Notes: generated from the letters alone by a model not told the origin. A stretch of 64,000 bases of DNA from Synanceia verrucosa (GCA_029721515.1 CM056561.1:4550001-4614000), one strand, 5' to 3'; positions 47,101-55,796 are shown, numbered from the stretch's first letter. Numbers and translations are program-made.

Positions 47101-47539
47101 CCAACTATGCTAAAATATTCTAATACTGTAGTTTATCGTTATCTTTTTGTCTTTCTTCTTCCTTCGTCCTCTGTATCACGACCACTGCAGCTGCTTTGTG
47201 ACTTAGATTACATAACAAAGAGCAGCAGCATCAAATCATTGAGCTCTCTAAAGATGGATTACATTATATTTATTTATTGACGTGGTGAAAGGAAAGACTG
47301 TGCGTGTCTGATGCTGCCCCATGTGCACATTTGCGTTCCCCAGAGCACATTGTTCACATATGTCTTTATGTGGGTGGCTGGATGTCTGTGTGCATGTCCT
47401 TACGCTGTCACATCTGCTGTTACCAAGGAAACCCCGCGGGGAGGCGAAGAAGTGCCGAAAGGTGTACGGCATGGAGAAGAGAGACATGTGGTGCACAGCC
47501 TGTCGCTGGAAAAAAGCCTGCCAGAGATTCACCGACTAA
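13882..47539 (+). CDS. slc2a4rg: slc2a4rg: SLC2A4RG/ZNF395/ZNF704-family C2H2 plus C-clamp DNA-binding protein, 9 exons, predicted 531 aa
   Basis: The exons are 13882-14139, 15751-15986, 36128-36228, 38387-38631, 41664-41764, 43939-44212, 45103-45243, 46963-47090 and 47428-47539; all phases agree (1596 nt). Features in order: [10 protein letters not shown] (about 156-165), the family block [18 protein letters not shown], the [13 protein letters not shown] segment, a basic PIPRKRK likely nuclear signal (to residue 280), a single zinc finger with C-x4-C spacing (C289, C294, H307, H312), [20 protein letters not shown], and a C-terminal C-clamp with C504, C517, C520 and C526 ending KKACQRFTD. Family members (SLC2A4RG/HDBP1/GEF, ZNF395/HDBP2, ZNF704/GIG1) bind GC-rich promoter sites; SLC2A4RG is tied to GLUT4 enhancer regulation. 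The HIPVP motif and the neighbours lime1 and zbtb46 favour slc2a4rg over znf704, although the middle of the protein resembles ZNF704 closely. Confidence 0.85.
14140..15750 (+). other. slc2a4rg: slc2a4rg intron 1
   Basis: Contains a GC-rich patch near 14510-14545 (repeated GGCCCGGC) close to the promoter, and the right copy of the 280-bp direct repeat. No exon was seen. Confidence 0.6.
15260..15528 (+). repeat. 280-bp direct repeat, right copy (slc2a4rg intron 1)
   Basis: Same blocks and orientation as 13021-13300. Together the copies bracket the promoter and first exon of slc2a4rg. Confidence 0.85.
15751..15986 (+). CDS. slc2a4rg: slc2a4rg coding exon 2
   Basis: The acceptor TCTTTTCTAG ends at 15750 and the donor CAG|GTCTGT is at 15987; phase 0 in, phase 2 out. 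It encodes a Gly/Pro-rich region ending [10 protein letters not shown], matching the SAHIPVPAQR region of human SLC2A4RG. Confidence 0.85.
16882..16898. promoter_or_regulatory. tandem CACGTG E-boxes in slc2a4rg intron 2
   Basis: Two perfect palindromic E-boxes (16882-16887 and 16893-16898), each preceded by GT, are 11 bases apart start to start. Such sites bind bHLH factors (MYC/USF/MITF/CLOCK classes). Function is inferred only. Confidence 0.4.
17558..17980 (+). repeat. R2 hAT-like repeat, copy 1
   Basis: Starts CAGGGCTCCTTAAAAAGTC and shares TTAAATTTACCGTAAATTTGC, CACAAAGTTCACCTCTTTG and TTGTTGAGGTCTTAAAAA with four other copies. The right end is degraded. Confidence 0.75.
19113..19505 (+). 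mobile_element. R1 piggyBac-like MITE, copy B
   Basis: The right end reads GGCAATCAAAGAGTTAA. The left end (TTAACACTAAGGAGTG) is diverged and the segment after it is shortened. The body matches copies C, D and E, including AAAATATTCTGTGGGTCTTGA. It is followed immediately by an R4 fragment. Confidence 0.75.
19506..19582 (+). repeat. R4 interspersed repeat fragment, copy 2
   Basis: AAATGAAAAATCAATTTG, then a GTATCGCAATATATTGC motif, abutting R1 copy B exactly at its TTAA, as at 40560. Confidence 0.6.
22077..22534 (+). repeat. R2 hAT-like repeat, copy 2 (full length)
   Basis: Begins CAGGGTTCCTGTGGTTCCTT and ends AAGAAACCTG, the approximate inverted repeat. Length about 458 bp, no ORF. Terminal CAGGG is typical of hAT-superfamily ends. 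Confidence 0.75.
24175..24613 (+). repeat. R3 interspersed repeat, copy 2
   Basis: Begins TAGGGATGTCC and ends near GGGACACGTCTC, weak inverted termini, with internal GATATCGG motifs. It shares TACTCAAGGCTACAATATTGG (reverse-complement in copy 3) with 33848-34610. Confidence 0.65.
25311..25630 (+). repeat. R2 hAT-like repeat, copy 3 (left end missing)
   Basis: Starts inside the element at GATGGTGCGTTTAATGC, shares CACAAAGTTCACTTCTTTG, and ends GCAAGAACCCTG. Confidence 0.7.
26405..26842 (-). mobile_element. R1 piggyBac-like MITE, copy C (complete, reverse orientation)
   Basis: Bounded by TTAACTCATTTAGTGCCA on the left and TGGCAGTCAAAGAGTTAA on the right. In reverse complement the body matches copies D and E, including the GATCAAAGCAGGAAGTGGAG-like block. 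About 438 bp, non-coding. Confidence 0.85.
29347..29800 (+). repeat. R4 interspersed repeat, copy 3 (longest, with hairpin)
   Basis: AT-rich repeat with GATATATATCG motifs, the right-hand block AAATTAAAAATCAATATTATA, and a perfect 34-bp inverted repeat at 29575-29653. The right block contains an uninterrupted TTAA at 29723-29726, which is occupied by R1 in copy 4. Confidence 0.7.
29575..29653. repeat. perfect 34-bp inverted repeat with 11-nt loop
   Basis: The left arm (29575-29608) and right arm (29620-29653) are exact reverse complements with spacer 29609-29619. The arms start TGTATATACAACTTG and contain AAGCTGCATTTTA. Confidence 0.95.
31035..31260. repeat. retroposon-tail-like repeat
   Basis: AATAGAATAGAATAAAATATG, then CCCCATTGGGGGAAATTC, resembles a very common teleost interspersed repeat (AGAATAGAAT...GGGGAAATTC). 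Family assignment is from memory and uncertain. Confidence 0.45.
31485..31571 (-). repeat. fragment of the hAT-like MITE family seen at 50906-51298
   Basis: The end GTGTCAAAAATTTTAAACCATACCCAGCCCTA matches, block for block, the right end of the 50906-51298 element (ATATCAAAAAATTTTAAACG, then ATACCCAGTCCTA). Confidence 0.6.
32550..32608. repeat. (GT)n/(GC) mixed microsatellite
   Basis: Sixty bases of GT repeat interrupted by GC units. Confidence 0.95.
33684..33845. repeat. teleost interspersed repeat (ATCAGAATCAGAAACAAGTTT type)
   Basis: ATCAGAATCAGAAACAAGTT, then TTTGCACAAACAAGGAATTT, resembles a very abundant fish repeat (AATCAGAATCAG...TTTATTG...ACAAGGAATTTG). The family name is not certain. 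Confidence 0.5.
33848..34610 (+). repeat. R3 interspersed repeat, copy 3, with internal tandem duplication
   Basis: Starts GAGGGGTGTCCAGATAC, with paired GATATC motifs and an AT-rich centre. The centre contains two tandem units of about 120-135 bp (34120-34250 and 34251-34385), each with AGAAAACCCTGAAAAATAAC, CTCAGTAAAT and AGTGCAAAATAACCACTAGT. Confidence 0.65.
36128..36228 (+). CDS. slc2a4rg: slc2a4rg coding exon 3 (conserved LTSLSTSPL block)
   Basis: The acceptor GTTTTGCAG ends at 36127 and the donor CAG|GTAACA is at 36229; phase 2 in, phase 1 out. [20 protein letters not shown] is the family signature near the conserved nuclear-export-like leucine motif. Confidence 0.9.
36266..36814 (+). 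repeat. R5 interspersed DNA-transposon-like repeat
   Basis: Ends GGCCGATAATTATCGTGCAGCCCT, the type of terminus seen in a common teleost non-autonomous transposon. The interior has GATAACATAC and TTGGACTTATCGGAATGACG. The left boundary, near an AGGGATGAAC, is uncertain. Confidence 0.55.
37248..37268. repeat. (TTG)n microsatellite
   Basis: Seven TTG units in a row. Confidence 0.9.
37861..38287 (+). mobile_element. R1 piggyBac-like MITE, copy D (complete)
   Basis: Bounded by TTAACTGTTTGAGTGCCA and GGCACTTAATGAGTTAA. The body includes GAGGGCGCTCTCACACAGCC and GAAGTGGAGACGATCGAGA. It lies 100 bp upstream of slc2a4rg exon 4. Confidence 0.85.
38387..38631 (+). CDS. slc2a4rg: slc2a4rg coding exon 4 (STPSPPL, PRKRK)
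   Basis: The acceptor CTGTTCTTCCAG ends at 38386 and the donor AAG|GTATCG is at 38632; phase 1 in, phase 0 out. It encodes [25 protein letters not shown] and [10 protein letters not shown], in the same order as in all three human paralogues. Confidence 0.9.
39793..40640 (+). repeat. R4 repeat, copy 4, interrupted by R1 copy E
   Basis: The left part (39793-40081) has AATATCACGATAGCG-like motifs. The right part (40560-40640) continues with AAATTAAAAATCAATATTATA and ends TTTTTTCCCAGCCCGAGC. The 40082-40559 MITE sits between them at a TTAA. Confidence 0.7.
40082..40559 (+). mobile_element. R1 piggyBac-like MITE, copy E (complete, nested in R4)
   Basis: Ends TTAACTCTATGAGGGCCA and TGGCACTCAGAGAGTTAA, about 478 bp. 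The body carries the blocks of the other copies, including GATCAAAGCAGGAAGTGGAG. Confidence 0.85.
40993..41150 (+). repeat. R4-like or related repeat fragment
   Basis: TAGGGCTGGGAAAAAAATATTG followed by AT-rich sequence with GCAAAAATATCCCAATA; the left terminus resembles the TAGGGCTGGG ends at 50906 and 31571. Confidence 0.45.
41664..41764 (+). CDS. slc2a4rg: slc2a4rg coding exon 5 (single C2H2 zinc finger)
   Basis: The acceptor GTCTCTTTCAG ends at 41663 and the donor is GGG|GTGAGT at 41765; phase 0 in, phase 2 out. It encodes [18 protein letters not shown] through [11 protein letters not shown], with the unusual C-x4-C spacing of this family. Confidence 0.92.
42132..42409. mobile_element. 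MITE with TTAAAGGG inverted termini (278 bp)
   Basis: The left end TTAAAGGGCACATATT and the complement of the right end, TTAAAGGGGAGATATT, agree at 14 of 16 positions, and both boundaries include TTAA. It is non-coding and differs in sequence from R1. Confidence 0.65.
43030..43458 (+). repeat. R2 hAT-like repeat, copy 4 (full length)
   Basis: Begins CAGGGTTCCTTAAAAAGTC and ends CATGAACCCTG; about 429 bp. Both flanks show ACTGA directly next to the element. Confidence 0.75.
43939..44212 (+). CDS. slc2a4rg: slc2a4rg coding exon 6 (EEDFYYSE)
   Basis: The acceptor CCTCCAACAG ends at 43938 and the donor CAG|GTAATT is at 44213; phase 2 in, phase 0 out. It encodes [30 protein letters not shown] and TDHAYQ. 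Confidence 0.92.
44213..45102 (+). other. slc2a4rg: slc2a4rg intron 6
   Basis: Contains a 27-bp minisatellite and otherwise nothing recognisable. Confidence 0.6.
44423..44509. repeat. 27-bp minisatellite, about 3.3 units
   Basis: Units start at 44423, 44450, 44477 and 44500 (last step 23 bp). Each contains CTCTGCACCACCTCTGGGTG, or part of it. Confidence 0.85.
45103..45243 (+). CDS. slc2a4rg: slc2a4rg coding exon 7 (SWQSPPV)
   Basis: The acceptor CATGTTCCAG ends at 45102 and the donor CCG|GTGAGT is at 45244; 47 codons, phase 0 at both ends. It encodes [13 protein letters not shown] and [15 protein letters not shown]. Confidence 0.9.
45244..46962 (+). other. slc2a4rg: slc2a4rg intron 7
   Basis: Contains truncated R1 copy F; the remainder shows no recognisable feature. 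Confidence 0.6.
45958..46138 (+). mobile_element. R1 piggyBac-like MITE, copy F (internally deleted, right end lost)
   Basis: Left end TTAACTCTTTGAGTGCTA, then CTTTCCTTTCTTCGGTAGCA and AAGAGCACTCTCACACAG, then a jump to the right-hand block AAAAATGCTGGCACAAGGCAC. There is no terminal TTAA on the right. Confidence 0.75.
46963..47090 (+). CDS. slc2a4rg: slc2a4rg coding exon 8
   Basis: The acceptor CCATTTCTGCAG ends at 46962 and the donor CAG|GTATGC is at 47091; phase 0 in, phase 2 out. It encodes [17 protein letters not shown] and a linker to the C-clamp. Confidence 0.85.
47091..47427 (+). other. slc2a4rg: slc2a4rg intron 8
   Basis: A 337-bp intron with no repeat from the families above. Confidence 0.6.
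47428..47539 (+). CDS. slc2a4rg: slc2a4rg coding exon 9 (C-clamp and stop)
   Basis: The acceptor CTGTTACCAAG ends at 47427 and the TAA stop is at 47537-47539. It encodes [20 protein letters not shown], then [15 protein letters not shown], the nearly invariant C-terminus of the SLC2A4RG/ZNF395/ZNF704 family. Confidence 0.95.
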
Positions 47540-50213
47540 TCCAGTCCCTCCCTTCCTGCGACCATGAGATGAGCTCTTCCTCACTGGGAGCGGCTGCAGG
47601 TGGACTGTACCACCGAGGAGGTGAGGGGGAGCTTTCTTCACGAGGGAACACAGTGGTGTCCTCCAGCCCAGCAGGGGGTTCGCCTTCTCTCTTTTACGTT
47701 TCCAAACACAAAGACTAAATACAACCGGTGGATTAAAAACAAACAAAAAAATCAACAAGAAAAAAAGAGCTTTGCAGGTTTGGAGACTTATTTTCTAAGA
47801 CTGAAACTCACGAATAAGGAATAATAAGGAGCATTTAAATCGGAACCTTGCGATCAGATTTTTTGTTTTTCTCTCGCCATTTTTTCACGGTGTCAACTCA
47901 AGACGAAGCTGAAAGACTACAGATAAGCTTTTTGGTATACTCTGTTGTTTATCATAGGATCATCATGTAGTCTCAGTCTACTGTTTATGGAGTGGATCCT
48001 GACTTTTTGGAGTTTGAAGGGTTAACACCAGATTTGCTCGGCAAGGCCTCTGTAGCATATCCATTTTTCACTGTCACTGTCAAAGGGACGTCAGACCTAC
48101 CGAAGGCACAAAGCCTGCTCACACTTCCCATCAGTTTAGGTGTAAAGCTACATCCTGAATCTAGCATCACTGTCCTCTGCAGCCTTACTGGACACCAACT
48201 TCCTGTTTCAGTAGATATTGCTCCAGTACAACCAGCTATACTTGTAATTGTTTGCGAAGATGCACAAAACGCTCACACACAAGTGGTACAAAAAGTTTCC
48301 TCTTGACTTTCCTGAATTATTTTTTGAGATAAATATCTGTTCCTCTCTCTACTTGTACCCGAGAGATATGCACCTTGAAGAAATAAGTCATCTTTTAGAG
48401 TATCACTGAAACGACAGCGTATGCCTGAGAGAGTGGAGATCTATTTCTTATGTAGAGTTTATTTTTCAGCAACGACTTGCTGAAGCAACTAGCAGTTGCA
48501 CTGTGCAATCAGCAGGATGACCGCGTTTAATGTTCTCTCACTTTGTCCTTGTTAACGAGGTGAGTTGAGGCAGGAAAGGTCAATTTCTTCCTTTGACAGC
48601 TGATGTTCTTAAAGAGATTGTTTACCACAGTGAATGATGACTCATAACTGCCCTTTGAAACTTTTACATCAAGTCTGACTGATGGAATTTGTATATATAG
48701 GTAAATAATATTGTAACCCAACAATCACTTCCTGGTGACGAATCAGGCATTTTTATTCATTTACTTACACTTTCAAATGGATAAACCATCACTAACCAGC
48801 ACTGTAACATTTGTGGATACCAAACTTCATAGCAGCGCAGACGCCTTCCTGTGTTTCATTTGTGTTTAATCCTTCAGAATGATATTTCACTCCGGTCTAA
48901 CATTTGGAAAAGAAACGTGAGGATGCCGAGCAGCAGTGTAAGTGGTCGACTCCAGAGTTTGAGGAGAGGCCCACGAGGTGGTAGATTCCTTCATCTTAGT
49001 TTGAGTTTCTGTTTTCATCTTTCTTCTGTAATTCAGAAATAACCTGTGATATTGACCAGTCTATGAAAACAACCCCCTTTAATTTTAAAGCCCAATCAAT
49101 CTGTTGAGTTTTTATGTATTATCCAAGCTATACTACACCGAATGCAAGCGCTAACCTCACTAGCATTTAATCTGTAAATGATATACTCTAATACAAGAGA
49201 GTTCCTTCAAAAAACAAATAGAGTGAAAAACTAGTGAATACATAATAGTGTATTTGTATAATTGTCATAATACGACACATGGATGGACGTCCTACTGGTG
49301 CTAATAATGGTGAAATTAAAATACAGAGCTACTCATCAGCACTCATCGCTGACTGCTACTTTACAGATCCTAGAGGAGAGATGTCGATAGTTCATAACTC
49401 TCGAAGAGATGCACCCTTGTGTTGTTTGTTTCTACTCGGTGACCTCTAACCCGATCACCATAGCAACGTCTGACAAACACAGTGCCTGTCCCATAGATGT
49501 AAAACAATTTGAGTTATGAATGGATAGATCTGTTTATATCTATGGTCTATTTGACAACTGAAACATTCTGATTGGCCCCTTTTTTCTATTTCCTGTTGCT
49601 GTTTGTTAATACAGTGGATGACAGGAAGTAAACTTGGACCAAAGCTGTTGCCTTAGCAACAGCACAGCAATGAATAGGTCTACCTGAGCAGGCCGTCGAG
49701 CATTCAAGTCGACTCCTTGACAGAGGTACAGTGCGACTTCAGACCTCCGTTGCCATAGAAACACCGGTGCTTCCCCCCCGTCGCCGGTGCCTGCTGTCGG
49801 CTGATACCACAGTATCAGCGGCCAGTTATCACCTCCTGATGACAGCTGGGAGGCGGCTGCTCGACTCTTAATTGGTGGCTTGAAGTCAAACATTAAGCAC
49901 ACACGTTAGCTGTAATGCTAGTTAATGAAATCTCATCCAGTGTCCATTTTAAACCACCGTTTTGTTTTGAAAATGAACGAACCTGCCTGTAACGCATCCC
50001 AGATAAGCTTCCGTTCTGTGGTCAGAAACTTCACAAAGTGCCAATGAAAAGAACATAAAAAAGGAAAAAAGGTATACTGACCTAATGAAATTGCACTACG
50101 TTGCACTGCGCAAAGACATGTTTTTATACATGAACATTTTATATACACAAATTTTGAAGTGAAATGATTTTCTTCTTGGAGGGGGAGGGAGGGGTGTCGT
50201 CACTGCCCGATGG

Positions 50214-50219
50214 AATAAA
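50214..50219 (+). terminator. slc2a4rg: candidate proximal polyadenylation signal of slc2a4rg
   Basis: AATAAA followed by GGGGTGTCAGGG and later GTCCTGTGCC, about 2.7 kb after the stop. Confidence 0.35.
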
Positions 50220-50905
50220 TGGGGTGTCAGGGATTAAGGGGTCCTGTGCCTCTGAGGTCCCCCATTATTAGTGAATAGTGATCTGGACAGGTAATGTCTT
50301 GCTCTCTGTGTCAGATTTCTTGTACTAAACATACTGGCTGTTTTTAGAGGTGTGATGCTGGGAAGCACAGGGTGGTGCTTTGCTAGTCAGACCCTTGACC
50401 TTTGCTCAGAGGAGTACCGAGAGCCAAAAGCAGCACCTGGCTCGTCTCAGTGATGGGAATCTGCCAGGCTCAGTCGGTGGCTCCATATTAATGTCTTGAT
50501 AACAGAGTTTTATTCACACTTTTTATCCGTAAAGCCCAGCTTTGTGCTTCCTCTTTTACTTCACTAGTCGCTGCGTAGATGCCGTTATTAGTGCTGGATA
50601 CCACTTTTTATTCTGTTGTCTCTGGTTTGGTCGTTGATGGAGCGTCAAACACCACCATCAGGTCTGTCTCCATCCTTTTAGCCTCCGCCAGCAGGATTAG
50701 AGGCTGACCGGTCGCACATGTCGTTGCCACTGTTCCACCTTTTTTTAACATTAGTCTGGTGAATGTGACGTCTCAGGAACACCTCGAGGGATTTTCTTCA
50801 CATTCACTCAAGAATGAAGTGATTAGGTTTTGACAGTCAAAGGTCAAGGTCATTGTGACCTCACCAAATATATTTGGCTCAAGAATTCACACGCTAATTC
50901 TTATT

Positions 50906-51298
50906 TAGGGCTGGGTACCGAACTTTGATACTTTTGTAGCACCAACTGAAAAGCTCCGATCATATCGGGTATCAAAAAATGAATAATTTTTCGGTGCCAA
51001 ATTCCGATACCCAAGTGTCTGTGAACCATGTTCTCTGATGTCCCTTGGACAGAGGGACATGTCCTCTTCAGATTCATAGAGACACTGATCTGTCCCCCCA
51101 CTTTCCCAGCATAAGGAGACAAACATCACCGGTAAAACAGAGCATTGATGTCATTGCAGCAGCATTGGTAGTGCAGCATTTGGGTGAGTCGCCTCATGGT
51201 GCATTCAAGTTGTACACGAATGTCGGAATTTCTGACCTCGAAGGTGTCAAAAAAAAGGTTTCATCATATCAAAAAATTTTAAACGATACCCAGTCCTA
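50906..51298. mobile_element. hAT-like MITE with 8-bp target duplication (393 bp)
   Basis: The left end TAGGGCTGGGTACCG and the complement of the right end, TAGGACTGGGTATCG, form inverted termini. The flanking octamers TTCTTATT and CTTTTATT agree at 6 of 8 positions, as expected for an aged hAT target-site duplication. It has no transposase. Confidence 0.75.
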
Positions 51299-53083
51299 CT
51301 TTTATTTAATTCCTTAAAAGTGTGGACAGACATGGACGTAAACTGCAGCTTGACTGTTTGGTGGAGGCAAACAGAGGCAAGGAGGTAATTCTGTTTTGCA
51401 CTAAACCGGCACTAAAAAGTCTCATCAGTAAGAGCTCGGCTTATGTCGTTACAGCCAGAACAAACTGTGGGTCCAGAGCTGCTCTCGTGGACGTTATTAG
51501 TGATTTTCTTTGCTAAAATAAATGACCGCTTTCATCTAGAAACTGGGAGATGGACTTTGAAGTTGACTGTTATTGTGGGTGTGATGGAGAGCAGACAGGA
51601 GAGGCGCAGTGACGATATGATGGTTTGCAGTTTCAGGGCTTTCTTGTACATATGCAACCTAAAGAGAACCGTGACGCTTTTTTCATGTATTGTTTTCTTT
51701 GTTGTTGTAATCTTGTTATATGAAAAGTAAACTTTTTTTTACAGTATAGTTGCTCAGAATATTTTCTTTCTTTTTTTTTTTTTAAAAGTCAATCAAGAAG
51801 CTATAGTGAACGTAACACATAAAAGATTCAATGTATATTGTCGCTTTGAGGCAAAGGGGAGAAAAACAAAACCTGTTGAATGTAAAACCTACAAAAACAA
51901 GTCTTTTTTTTGTTGTTGTTGTTATATTTGCTGTAGTGCATCCGGATCATTTTATTCAAACCTTATTCTAACACCCACAGCTGTCGCCACACTGCTAAAT
52001 CAAATAATGCAACCGTGCAGTATTGCTTTACTAGCTTACTTTGTGCAATGAGATCTTTCCTAATGGAACAAGGACTAACTTGAGCTTTTGGTGACACCTG
52101 TCACTCTTCCTCTTTCGTCTTTCTCCCTGCCAAATAGTCTGAATAAGTGTGTTTATTATCACTGTAGTGGATGTTGTTTGTGGTTGTGACGTTAAGTTGT
52201 TGTTAGGCAGGATGACCTTTGACCTTTGGTCACGATGAAAGTTTGAATCTTGCCCTGCACATTCCAACCAACAGCACGCTTTTAGTGTCTTCTCACCCAG
52301 CTTTACTGTGGTCCCACCCAAGCCTTTACCCAGTATATTAAGCTAAACTAAACCCTTGAAATGTGCATTAAAAAGCCTTCATTTTTATTTCCACCTGTCA
52401 GAATTGACGTGCTGCTTTCTTGAATGTCAGTTTTCAGCAGCAAAGCCAATAGATTTCCTTCCAAATCAAATGTAATGTAATGCATTGCAATGGCAGCTCC
52501 GCTCAGCTCTCTTTTCATCCTTTCTTTTATCCCTCCGTTTGTCTCATCTCCTGTTGTTTTTACTGAGCCTTACACTGGCTGGTGTGAAAACTGACTCCTG
52601 CTTGTTTTCTCATTGATTGATTGATTGATTGTCTGGTTGAGTTTGAGCTTGTTTTGCATGTCTAGCATCGCTCTCGTTTTTTTTTAGTTCTTACTTTTCG
52701 TTTGGAGATAAAACACTGAAGGGTTTTACGTGTTAGATTTCCCCTTTCAGTAGCTGAGGCTGACGTAGGTTGTTTTCCTCTAAATGTAAAAATGCTCACG
52801 GCAGCCCGACACAAACACACATGCAGAGCTAAAAGCGTTTTTTTTTTGAGGGAAACGTGGCGTCCGCCTCACGTCTTCGCTGGAGGGCAAGGTTCCTCCT
52901 GCGTGGGCTCGGCCTCTGGTCGTCATTAGCGGCCCCACGCACACGGAGGAAGCACTTTCTGAAGAGCGGTGCACTCAAGGAGTATTTGTGTGAATGTCAA
53001 GCCTGTGACTAGTGCTTGGAAAGATGGATGACCATGTATGATGCTGATAATGTGATCTATGTGATGTAATGTGACAGAAAGAA

Positions 53084-53089
53084 AATAAA
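53084..53089 (+). terminator. slc2a4rg: candidate distal polyadenylation signal of slc2a4rg
   Basis: AATAAA directly upstream of R2 copy 5 and the convergent zbtb46 tail. Confidence 0.45.
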
Positions 53090-53133
53090 CCTGAATGGAA
53101 GAAGTCTGCCATCAGATTCTGTATCAGTCTTTT

Positions 53134-53400
53134 CAGGGTTCCTACAGTTCCTTAAAATGTCTTAAATTAAATTCCAGGTAATTAATATCTTAAATTGTCT
53201 TAAATTTATTGTACATTTGCTTTAGGTATTGAATTTATATATTTATATCGTTGTTATGGGGCTGAAAAAAATTGGCATCAGCCTCAAAAACTCCATATTG
53301 GTCAGGCCCTACAATAAATTATTTTCTACCCAAGAAATTGTTATGACATTTTTGGGTCTTATATTTGTTGAGGTCTTTCAACTTTTAAAATGGAACTCTG
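53134..53400 (+). repeat. R2 hAT-like repeat, copy 5 (shortened)
   Basis: Begins CAGGGTTCCTACAGTTCCTT and ends GGAACTCTG. It is about 267 bp with an internal deletion, between the two convergent gene ends. Confidence 0.75.
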
Positions 53401-53575
53401 TCTTTATTTATCAATAATGATGCATAGCAGTAATCAGGTTTTATTTCTGTATCTACTTTCTTTCTCTTGTCTATTCTGCCCCCTTGTGGACAATAGGTAG
53501 TCATGACAACACTGGTCCCAGAAAACAAAAGACAGCGCACACGTGTGTCACTTCTTTACAGCAGCAATTTCAAAA

Positions 53576-53581
53576 TTTATT
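53576..53581 (-). terminator. zbtb46: polyadenylation signal, probable end of zbtb46
   Basis: TTTATT on the plus strand, i.e. AATAAA for the minus-strand transcript. Another lies near 53441. Confidence 0.4.
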
Positions 53582-55795
53582 GAGACTGATTGGTTTTTGC
53601 AAATAATAGTCAAGCTAATTCTTCCACTAAACATGAAGTTAGAAAGAGGCTTGGACGGCCGCTGGGCCAGTCCCAACATCAACACAGGAGGCTCATGGTT
53701 GGCTGTAAAAATGTTTCGTGATCAGTACTATCAACTGAAAAAAAAGAAAAAAATATCTGCACAAGAGCACTTAAATCTGCCCGCAAACGAAACAGGTGTA
53801 TAAACAGGACAGGTTTTTTTTGATTATTTAACACGTTTTGTTACAAACACAGGTTTATGATAATCATCAATATAAAGTCAGTATCATATTGAACAAGATT
53901 CCCAATGAAAATAAACAGACCTCAAGCTTCAAGTGTGACCTTTTACAAATCAAAGTCCCTCTGAAACTTGAGAGAAAATAAATAATATATAATAGTAATA
54001 TAAATTCATATATATGAAGGTATACACACATCACTCTTAGAAGAACGAAATCTAAAGTAAAAAGCGCCAATTTTTGAAATATAGTATAATATAGATATAC
54101 CCATATCTATGGCTTCATGATTTGCACGTGTGAATCAAGCTATACAGGCTAAATGAGGATTGCAATTTGTACACGTCTAAGAATACCCATATTCATCTGC
54201 AATAGAGCAAACAGTTCCAGTTTTGCATCATGTGGAATGAGACGGTTGTGTGCAGATGCCGAAGACGTCGCTTTGGTATGACAAAATGAGCACAGGCATG
54301 CAGCTAAGACCACAGAATCAGGGCACGAAAGGTCATCGACACACGGCGGGAAGGAGGATCTGGTCGCCCATCATGATTTGTCTCTTGGAAGTTCTGTCCT
54401 TGAAAAACATCTCTGCACCTCTTCACCGATCATCTTCTCGGTAATCTCTATCCGTCGACTCAAACACAAACACTCTCACAAGCACACGGGTGAAATGTCA
54501 TTGAGGCACATATTGAGGGGTTGATGGCGGACGTTTTCCTGAAGTACAACCCAGTATGAGGAAGAGGACGTACAGTACAGGTCGTGAGAAGAGCACAGGG
54601 CCGGGGAGTCACACATACATCCAGATGTGTCCCACAACAGCACCACAGGACAGAGATTTGTCACCGATTATGGGCTCCTTCCACACCCACCATTGACATT
54701 CATAAAATCCTACCACATTGTCTTTCTTATTTTTTTTCCCCACCCAAATATTTTGATAAATTGGTTGAACAAAAATGCAATAAATAATACAGGTAAAACA
54801 GACATGAAGAAAGCATCACAAATCAAATTGTCATGTTTGTCGGTGGGGGTTCATGGGAAGTGCAGTCCATCGCAACAAAATGTTTCCCAGAGTTACTGCT
54901 GCAGCGCTCACTTTCCCTTTTTTTCTTAGAAATGATTAAAGCCAGTTAAACACCGGCAGACAGAAACGCAGCATGTAGACTGAACTCTGTCTGCGTGTTG
55001 CGTCACGTGAGGCGTTTGGCAGTAGAAACTAGAACAAAACTATCCAATCAGCTTGGTTTTTAAGATGCAATCTCCAAGAGCTAGGCAGTCCGTTCACACA
55101 GCCCTTCTTCATATTCACAACAATAATAATAATAATAAACATGTGCACTTTTTCAAACTGTGACAAATAGTGACAGGTTAAAAAAAATAAAATAAAAACA
55201 ACCCAACAAGAAAACAGTTTAACCACAACAATAAATCCCAAAAAGCACCTGCACACACAGACTGTGAAACGAAAGCACTTCATGTATACAAGGTACGAGA
55301 TTGTTTTTGGTTTGATAATAATCAATTAGTGTACATTAGTGATGCAAAAGCGTGTGCTGAATATATGTTTCAATCAATATCTAACAGAGAAGTTTGACAG
55401 TGAAGTTGTTTTCCCCCTTGGTAGTAAAAAAAAAAAAGCAAGTACGACAGAAAAAAGCGTAAACTGGCACAATAAAAGGTCGATAAAAGCCTTATGGCTT
55501 GCTGTCCACAACAAGGCAAAGTATAAAAGCTCTTTTCTTATACAAGATATAAAATATCAAAAAAAGAACACACAATAAAGCTTAGCATCCAGCACTTAAT
55601 AATAATTAATAATAGTAACATCAACAACAGATATCATTGTTCTGATAATCATAATAAGAAGACACATCATCTGCCTCACTTGAATTGTCAATAACATCGC
55701 CGAAAAAACATGGAAATAATCTTAAGAAATCAATATAGACTTTTTTTGGGGGACGCTCAAACATTCTTGCATACAAACACCCATCCTGTTTACCC

Positions 55796-55796
<1 letters not shown>

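Larger units (their letters stand above)
47540..53107 (+). other. slc2a4rg: probable slc2a4rg 3' UTR (up to 5.6 kb)
   Basis: Downstream of the stop there is no splice-consistent coding exon. AATAAA occurs at 50214-50219 (proximal candidate) and 53084-53089 (distal candidate). If the distal one is used, the UTR includes the hAT-like MITE at 50906-51298; if the proximal one is used, the rest is intergenic. Confidence 0.45.

Noticed and set aside
13882..47539. Calling the second gene znf704
   Set aside because: The middle of the protein is very close to ZNF704, but HIPVP near residue 160 and the flanking genes favour slc2a4rg; a tree would settle it.
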